DNA of 64,000 nucleotides from Pseudomonas sp. B28(2017). Lineage in GTDB: Bacteria > Pseudomonadota > Gammaproteobacteria > Pseudomonadales > Pseudomonadaceae. The stretch is from the NCBI RefSeq assembly GCF_002113025.1, contig NZ_NEJH01000010.1, forward strand, positions 1 to 64,000, given 5' to 3'. The notes under the pieces are model-generated. The model was not told the DNA's origin, did no database searches, and worked only from the letters and a program-made list of their open reading frames with translations. The position numbers were made by a program, and so were the translations under genes. Shown one piece after another: positions 58,913-64,000 of this stretch (its first letter is position 1; every line of letters begins with the position of its first letter).

Positions 58913-61519
58913 ATGCACGAACAATATCAGCCCCGTGAAATCGAAGCCGCCGCCCAGTCGTTCTGGGACGAGCAAAAGTCCTTTGAAGTCAGTGAACAGC
59001 CAGGCAAGGAGACTTACTACTGCCTGTCGATGTTCCCTTACCCCAGCGGCAAGCTACACATGGGGCACGTGCGCAACTACACCATCGGCGACGTGATCTC
59101 CCGCTACCAGCGCATGCAAGGCAAGAACGTTCTGCAACCAATGGGTTGGGACGCTTTCGGCATGCCGGCGGAAAACGCCGCGATGAAGAACAACGTAGCG
59201 CCGGCCAAGTGGACCTACGAAAACATCGCCTACATGAAATCCCAGCTACGTAGCCTGGGCCTTGCGGTGGACTGGTCGCGCGAAGTGACCACCTGCAAGC
59301 CGGACTACTACCGCTGGGAACAATGGCTGTTCACTCGCCTGTTCGAAAAAGGCGTGATCTACAAGAAAAGCGGCACCGTGAACTGGGACCCGGTCGACCA
59401 GACCGTCCTGGCCAACGAGCAAGTGATCGACGGTCGCGGCTGGCGTTCCGGCGCGCTGATCGAAAAGCGCGAAATCCCGATGTACTACTTCAAGATCACC
59501 GCCTACGCGGATGAACTGCTGGAGAGCCTCGACGAACTGACTGGCTGGCCTGAACAGGTCAAGACCATGCAGCGCAACTGGATTGGCAAGTCCCGCGGCA
59601 TGGAAGTGCAGTTCCCGTACAACGTCGATTCCATCGGCGAAGCCGGCACCCTGAAAGTCTTCACCACCCGTCCGGACACTTTAATGGGAGCGACTTACGT
59701 CGCCGTGGCCGCCGAGCACCACCTGGCCACACTGGCCGCGCAGAACAATCCTGAGCTGCAGGCATTCATCGCTGAATGCAAGGGCGGCAGCGTGGCCGAA
59801 GCCGACGTCGCCACCCAGGAGAAAAAAGGCCTGCCGACCGGACTGTTCGTCGAGCACCCGCTGACCGGCGAAAAACTGCCGGTATGGGTCGCCAACTATG
59901 TGCTGATGCACTACGGCGATGGCGCGGTAATGGCAGTTCCAGCCCACGACGAGCGTGATTTCGAATTCGCCCACAAGTACAACCTGCCGGTCAAATCGGT
60001 AGTACGCACCAGTTCCGGCGATAGCAACCCGACACCATGGCAAGACGCCTACGGCGAGTACGGCACATTGATCAACTCCGGCGAGTTCGATGGCCTCGAT
60101 TTCGCGGGTGCCTTCGACGCCATCGAAGTCGCGCTGATCAAGAAAGAACTGGGCGCCTCGCGTACCCAGTTCCGCCTGCGCGACTGGGGCATCAGCCGTC
60201 AGCGTTACTGGGGCTGCCCGATCCCGATCATCCACTGCAACACTTGCGGTGACGTGCCGGTGCCGGAAGATCAACTGCCTGTCGTGCTGCCGGAAGACGT
60301 CGTACCCGACGGTGCCGGCTCGCCACTGGCGCGCATGCCCGAGTTCTACGAGTGCACCTGCCCTAAATGCGGCGCACCGGCCAAGCGTGAAACCGACACC
60401 ATGGACACCTTCGTCGAGTCCTCGTGGTATTACGCCCGTTACGCCTCGCCGCACTATCAAGGTGGCCTGGTCGAAAAATCCGCGGCCGATCACTGGTTGC
60501 CGGTGGATCAATACATCGGCGGCATCGAACACGCGATCCTGCACCTGCTCTATGCGCGCTTCTTCCACAAGTTGATGCGTGACGAAGGGCTGGTGAGCTC
60601 CAACGAACCGTTCAAGAACCTGCTGACCCAGGGCATGGTGATCGCCGAGACTTACTATCGTCGCGAAGCCAACGGCGCTTACACCTGGTTCAATCCGGCG
60701 GACGTCGAGCTTGAGCGTGACAGCAAGGCCAAGGTTATCAGCGCGAAGTTGAAAGCCGACGGCTTGCCGGTGGAAATCGGCGGCACCGAGAAGATGGCCA
60801 AGTCGAAGAACAACGGCGTCGACCCACAGTCGATGATTGACCAGTTTGGCGCAGACACCTGCCGCCTGTTCATGATGTTCGCCTCGCCACCTGACATGAG
60901 TGCTGAATGGTCCGACTCGGGCGTTGAAGGTTCGCACCGTTTCCTCAAGCGCGTCTGGCGTCTGGCTCAAGCCCACGTCACCCAAGGCCTGCCGGGGAAA
61001 CTGGACGTTGCCAGCCTGAACGACGAGCAGAAAGCCGTTCGCCGCTCGATCCACCAGGCCATCAAGCAGGCCAGCCACGACGTCGGCCAGAACCACAAGT
61101 TCAACACCGCCATCGCCCAGGTGATGACGCTGATGAACGTGCTGGAAAAAGCCGCGCAAGGCACCGAACAGGATCGCGCACTGGTCCAGGAAGGCCTGGA
61201 AACCGTGACTCTGCTGCTGGCCCCAATCACCCCGCACATCAGCCACGAGCTGTGGCATCGCCTGGGTCACGCCGATCCGGTGATCGACGCCAACTGGCCG
61301 GTACTGGACGAAAGTGCACTGGTGCAGGACAGCCTGCAACTGGTGATTCAGGTCAACGGCAAACTACGTGGTCACATCGAAATGCCAGCCAGTGCCAGCC
61401 GCGAAGAAGTCGAAGCAGCCGCCCGAGCCAACGAGAACGTCCTGCGCTTTGTCGACGGTCTGACCATTCGCAAAGTGATCGTAGTGCCCGGGAAACTGGT
61501 CAATATCGTCGCCAGCTAA
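58913..61519 (+). CDS. leuS: Leucyl-tRNA synthetase
   Basis: An 868-residue class I synthetase. The HIGH motif appears as GKLHMGHVRNYTIGD (about 44-58). An editing domain follows (VFTTRPDTLMGATYVAVAAE near 247). The KMSKS motif is EKMAKSKNNGVDP near 627, and the anticodon-binding and C-terminal domains are complete. E. coli LeuRS has 860 residues. The start at 58913 matches orthologues; the frame is open upstream to 58781 but without similarity. A TATGCT at 58784-58789 may be its -10. Confidence 0.96.
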   Translation: MHEQYQPREIEAAAQSFWDEQKSFEVSEQPGKETYYCLSMFPYPSGKLHMGHVRNYTIGDVISRYQRMQGKNVLQPMGWDAFGMPAENAAMKNNVAPAKWTYENIAYMKSQLRSLGLAVDWSREVTTCKPDYYRWEQWLFTRLFEKGVIYKKSGTVNWDPVDQTVLANEQVIDGRGWRSGALIEKREIPMYYFKITAYADELLESLDELTGWPEQVKTMQRNWIGKSRGMEVQFPYNVDSIGEAGTLKVFTTRPDTLMGATYVAVAAEHHLATLAAQNNPELQAFIAECKGGSVAEADVATQEKKGLPTGLFVEHPLTGEKLPVWVANYVLMHYGDGAVMAVPAHDERDFEFAHKYNLPVKSVVRTSSGDSNPTPWQDAYGEYGTLINSGEFDGLDFAGAFDAIEVALIKKELGASRTQFRLRDWGISRQRYWGCPIPIIHCNTCGDVPVPEDQLPVVLPEDVVPDGAGSPLARMPEFYECTCPKCGAPAKRETDTMDTFVESSWYYARYASPHYQGGLVEKSAADHWLPVDQYIGGIEHAILHLLYARFFHKLMRDEGLVSSNEPFKNLLTQGMVIAETYYRREANGAYTWFNPADVELERDSKAKVISAKLKADGLPVEIGGTEKMAKSKNNGVDPQSMIDQFGADTCRLFMMFASPPDMSAEWSDSGVEGSHRFLKRVWRLAQAHVTQGLPGKLDVASLNDEQKAVRRSIHQAIKQASHDVGQNHKFNTAIAQVMTLMNVLEKAAQGTEQDRALVQEGLETVTLLLAPITPHISHELWHRLGHADPVIDANWPVLDESALVQDSLQLVIQVNGKLRGHIEMPASASREEVEAAARANENVLRFVDGLTIRKVIVVPGKLVNIVAS

Positions 61520-61527
61520 TTGGATCA

Positions 61528-61549
61528 GGCGCCAGGTGAGCCTGGCGCC
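61528..61549 (+). terminator. Intercistronic hairpin between leuS and lptE
   Basis: GGCGCCAGG-TGAG-CCTGGCGCC is a perfect 9-bp stem 9 bp after the leuS stop. No U tract follows, so read-through to lptE is likely and it may serve mRNA processing. Confidence 0.45.
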
Positions 61550-61606
61550 GAGTAAAACCTTTCGGGCCGCTTGATCGGCCCACATGGTTTCAAGGGGAGC
61601 AACAAG

Positions 61607-62212
61607 ATGATCAAACGCAATCTGCTGGTGATGGGTCTCGCGGTTCTGCTGAGTGCCTGCGGTTTCCAGCTGCGCGGAACCGGCACCGACGAACTGGCGA
61701 TCAAGGAACTCGACTTGAGCGCCCGTAACGCCTATGGCGAAACCGTGACTCAGTTGCGCAAGGCACTCGAGGGCAGCGGCGTCAAGGTCTATAACGGTGC
61801 ACCGTACAAACTGGCGCTGACCAATGAACAGGAAAGCCAGCGCATCCTCAGCTACGCAGGTGCCGGTCGTGCAGGCGAGTACCAGGTGACCACCGTGCTG
61901 AACTACGACATCCGTGGTCGCGGCGATCTGCCACTGATGAGCGACAAGCTTGAAGTGCAGAAAATCTACATGCACGATGGCAACAACCTGGTGGGCTCCG
62001 ACCAGGAAGCCGCAACCGCACGGGCAGAAGGCCGCCGGGAGCTGGTCCAACGCATGATGCTGCGTTTGCAACAACTGACCCCGGGTCAACTGGATCAGTT
62101 GCAGCAGACTGCCGAAGCCAGGGCCAAGGCTGACGCCACAGCACTGGAAGCGGCGAAGAAGGCTGAAGCGGAAACCCCGCGCCAGTCGCCAATCGAACTG
62201 CCGCAGCAGTAA
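61607..62212 (+). CDS. lptE: LPS-assembly lipoprotein LptE
   Basis: A 201-residue outer-membrane lipoprotein that plugs the LptD barrel and delivers lipopolysaccharide to the surface. The signal peptide MIKRNLLVMGLAVLLSACGF has the lipobox LSAC (Cys at 19), directly followed by FQLRGTGTDEL, the family start. A charged, Ala/Gln-rich C-terminal tail (from about 155) is common in Pseudomonas LptE. AGGGGAG precedes the ATG at 61607. It lies between leuS and holA, the classical gene order. Confidence 0.94.
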   Translation: MIKRNLLVMGLAVLLSACGFQLRGTGTDELAIKELDLSARNAYGETVTQLRKALEGSGVKVYNGAPYKLALTNEQESQRILSYAGAGRAGEYQVTTVLNYDIRGRGDLPLMSDKLEVQKIYMHDGNNLVGSDQEAATARAEGRRELVQRMMLRLQQLTPGQLDQLQQTAEARAKADATALEAAKKAEAETPRQSPIELPQQ

Positions 62213-62218
62213 GACTTA

Positions 62219-62238
62219 CGGGGCGCTCAGGCGCCCCG
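62219..62238 (+). terminator. Hairpin between lptE and holA
   Basis: CGGGGCGC-TCAG-GCGCCCCG is a perfect 8-bp stem directly after the lptE stop, followed by TT only. It may attenuate transcription into holA. Confidence 0.45.
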
Positions 62239-62251
62239 TTCGCCCTCTCTT

Positions 62252-63289
62252 ATGAAGCTCGCCCCCGCCCAACTCGCCAAACACCTGCAAGGCGCCCTTG
62301 CGCCGGTCTATATCATCAGCGGTGATGACCCGCTGTTGTGCCAGGAGGCGGCCGACGCTGTTCGCGCTGCCGCCCGCCAGCAGGGATTCGATGAACGCCA
62401 GGTGTTTGCCGCCGACGCCAGTTTCGACTGGGGCACGTTGCTGCAAGCCGGCGCCAGCATGTCGCTGTTCGCCGAAAAGCGCCTGCTGGAACTGCGCCTG
62501 CCTTCCGGCAAACCCGGCGACAAAGGTGCCGCCGCGCTGATCGAGTACTGCTCGCGCCCGGCCGACGACACTGTGCTGCTGATCAGCCTGCCAAAACTCG
62601 ATGGCAGCGCGCAGAAAACCAAGTGGGGCAAAGCGCTGGTCGAAGGACAGCAGACCCAGTTCGTGCAGATCTGGCCGGTCGATGTCGCCCAGTTGCCAAG
62701 CTGGATCCGTCAACGTTTGTCCCAGGCCGGGCTTTCCGCCAGCCAGGACGCCGTTGAATTGATCGCTGCGCGGGTCGAGGGCAACTTGCTGGCCGCCGCC
62801 CAGGAAATCGAAAAGCTCAAGCTGATGGCCGAAGGGGGTCAGATCACCGTTGAAACCGTGCAGGCTGCGGTGGCCGATAGTGCGCGCTTCGACGTCTTTG
62901 GCCTGACCGATGCAGTTCTCAATGGTGAAGCAGCCCACGCGTTACGCATGCTCGAAGGGTTGCGCGGTGAAGGCGTCGAACCGCCGGTGATTCTCTGGGC
63001 CCTGGCCCGGGAGTTGCGCCTGCTGGCCAACATTTCGCTGCAATACAGCCAGGGTACGCCGCTGGACAAGGCCTTCAGCCAGGCCAAGCCGCCGGTCTGG
63101 GACAAACGTAAACCGTTGATGAGCAAAGCACTGCAACGCTACTCGGCACAGCGCTGGGCGCAACTGCTGCTGGAAGCACAACGTATCGACGCGCAGATCA
63201 AGGGCCAGGCTGCGGGTTCGCCGTGGATGAGCCTGAGTCGGTTGACGTTGTTGATGGCTGGGCAGCGCTTGTCGTTGCCGGGGGAGTGA
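62252..63289 (+). CDS. holA: DNA polymerase III subunit delta
   Basis: The 345-residue clamp-loader delta subunit that opens the beta sliding clamp. The N-terminus MKLAPAQLAKHLQGALAPVY and YIISGDDPLLCQEAADAVR match HolA; the beta-opening hydrophobic pair is in SMSLFAEKRLLELRLPSGKP near residue 71. The AAA-like lid (ASQDAVELIAARVEGNLLAA) and the C-terminal collar domain are complete. E. coli HolA has 343 residues. Confidence 0.95.
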   Translation: MKLAPAQLAKHLQGALAPVYIISGDDPLLCQEAADAVRAAARQQGFDERQVFAADASFDWGTLLQAGASMSLFAEKRLLELRLPSGKPGDKGAAALIEYCSRPADDTVLLISLPKLDGSAQKTKWGKALVEGQQTQFVQIWPVDVAQLPSWIRQRLSQAGLSASQDAVELIAARVEGNLLAAAQEIEKLKLMAEGGQITVETVQAAVADSARFDVFGLTDAVLNGEAAHALRMLEGLRGEGVEPPVILWALARELRLLANISLQYSQGTPLDKAFSQAKPPVWDKRKPLMSKALQRYSAQRWAQLLLEAQRIDAQIKGQAAGSPWMSLSRLTLLMAGQRLSLPGE

Positions 63290-63378
63290 AAAGCCTTACG
63301 CAATGCAGGGACTAGACAGATCCACCACTTCGGCCGATGATTCGCCTCGCAAAACCCACTTACTTGCGAGAAATCATC

Positions 63379-63543
63379 ATGAGCAAAAAGCCATCGAAGC
63401 ATGGCCCCAACAAGGCCAAATCCATCATCGCCCAGCCATTGTTCCGCAGCCGCCAGGAACGCCCTGGCAAGGGAAAAGGCAGCTACCGCCGCGAAGCCTT
63501 CCAGTCTGACAGCTGGGAGGCTTCTTACTTTCTGGCAGCCTGA
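63379..63543 (+). CDS. arfA: Alternative ribosome-rescue factor A
   Basis: A 54-residue basic protein. MSKKPSKHGPNKAKSIIAQP, PLFRSRQERPGKGKGSYRRE and the KGKGSY motif identify ArfA, which recruits RF2 to ribosomes stalled on mRNAs without stop codons when trans-translation fails. A terminator-like hairpin (63493-63524) lies inside the last codons. In E. coli such a hairpin makes most arfA mRNA non-stop, so the protein is destroyed while tmRNA works. This copy has the same layout. The start ATG at 63379 is chosen from the family N-terminus. Confidence 0.9.
   Translation: MSKKPSKHGPNKAKSIIAQPLFRSRQERPGKGKGSYRREAFQSDSWEASYFLAA
63493..63529 (+). promoter_or_regulatory. Intragenic hairpin/terminator controlling arfA
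   Basis: GAAGCCTTCCAG (63493-63504) pairs with CTGGGAGGCTTC (63513-63524), a continuous 12-bp stem with one G-U pair and an 8-base loop, followed by TTACTTT. It sits 17 bp before the arfA stop codon. RNase III cleavage or termination here would yield non-stop arfA mRNA. Confidence 0.7.
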
Positions 63544-63605
63544 AAGGCAAGCATCCGCTCAACATGTTAAGGTCTGCACCTGATACGTTTTCCCTGGACC
63601 TGTGC

Positions 63606-64000
63606 ATGCCCTTTTGTATTTCCCGTCGTTGGCATCTGCGCCAATTGATTGCTGCCTCCAGCCTTGTTTTGCTAGTCGCCTGTGCGGAAAAACCGACCGC
63701 CGCCGACGCACAGCCGCTTCAGACGCTCCCTGTCGCCACCGCTCCCGCAGTCATTGCGCCTGTGGTTCCGAGCGCCGAAAACCTCGATATCCAGCCAACC
63801 CAGACCTTTGCCGAATGGCAAGCGGGTTTCCGCAAGGATGCCCTGGCCGCCGGTATCCGCGCCGATCTGTTCGACCGCGCCTTCGCCAATGTCAACTTCG
63901 ACCCCAGTGTGATTCGTGCCGATCGTAGCCAACCGGAATTCGCAAAACCGGTGTGGGAATACCTCGACGGCGCCTTGTCGCCGCTGCGGGTACGCAAAGG
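63606..64000 (+). CDS. Lytic murein transglycosylase lipoprotein (partial, 3' end beyond window)
   Basis: The first 131 residues of a protein cut by the window edge. A lipoprotein signal (MPFCISRRWHLRQLIAASSL, then VLLVACAEK) gives a lipobox with Cys at about residue 26. A Pro/Ala-rich linker follows, then QTFAEWQAGFRKDALAAGIR and SQPEFAKPVWEYLDGALSPL, the start of the MltB-type SLT_2 domain that cleaves peptidoglycan. The catalytic glutamate lies beyond the edge. Context (holA-arfA-mltB type) fits PA3992. It is open to the last base. Confidence 0.85.
   Translation, partial: MPFCISRRWHLRQLIAASSLVLLVACAEKPTAADAQPLQTLPVATAPAVIAPVVPSAENLDIQPTQTFAEWQAGFRKDALAAGIRADLFDRAFANVNFDPSVIRADRSQPEFAKPVWEYLDGALSPLRVRK

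Noticed and set aside
59681..61339. A 552-codon minus-strand frame inside leuS
   Set aside because: It is antisense to a complete leucyl-tRNA synthetase and has no recognisable domain.

Overview
The window is chromosomal DNA from a Pseudomonas, most likely of the P. fluorescens group. The gene order from 34.9 kb to the right edge (hrpB, lipoprotein, CDF transporter, Lrp/AsnC, rluE, amn, acyl-CoA dehydrogenase, ladS, thiD-thiE-hemL, miaB-ybeZ-ybeY-corC-lnt, leuS-lptE-holA) follows the order I recall for the P. aeruginosa PA3961-PA3992 region. The GC-rich codon use, LadS itself, and the many short palindromes of the fluorescens-type REP family (core GAGCGAGCCTGCTCGCGA) point the same way. There are no insertion sequences, prophage genes, CRISPR arrays or tRNAs.

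Layout. 1-480: leader and three tandem promoters of an rRNA operon whose 16S gene lies just left of the window on the minus strand. 0.49-5.8 kb: beta-alanine/malonate-semialdehyde catabolism (mmsA/bauC, bauA) with a divergent LysR regulator, then a TetR regulator and yigZ. 6.2-7.9 kb: MerR regulator and SDR enzyme, divergent from a small membrane protein across a MerR-type operator. 8.0-10.1 kb: 8-oxoguanine deaminase followed by a collapsed remnant of a BMP-type transporter binding protein. 10.2-13.7 kb: IclR regulator divergent from a flavoprotein/aldo-keto reductase operon. 13.9-27.8 kb: a mosaic of single housekeeping and accessory genes (zinc metallopeptidase, alpha/beta hydrolase, HAD phosphatase, tesB, acetyltransferase, HDAC-like enzyme, flavoprotein, RhlE-like helicase, yedA/Lrp pair, DEDDh exonuclease/NYN pair, DUF2076, YciC, EEP phosphodiesterase). 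27.9-34.9 kb: an amine-catabolism cluster with a NitT/TauT-type ABC transporter, class III aminotransferase, aldehyde dehydrogenase and divergent LysR. 34.9-64 kb: conserved core genes for tRNA and rRNA maturation, cofactor synthesis, envelope biogenesis, replication (holA) and ribosome rescue (arfA). The window ends inside a lytic transglycosylase lipoprotein gene.

The most interesting non-coding signals are: a strongly structured putative small RNA with its own terminator on the minus strand at about 40.07-40.26 kb; a terminator-like hairpin inside the end of arfA; regulator-sized palindromes between several divergent gene pairs; a cluster of DnaA-box-like 9-mers near 19.05 kb; and about a dozen REP/REPIN elements in two opposite layouts, including collapsed forms that fit internal deletion. 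All assignments were made by reading the sequence and from knowledge of the families. No database search was run.
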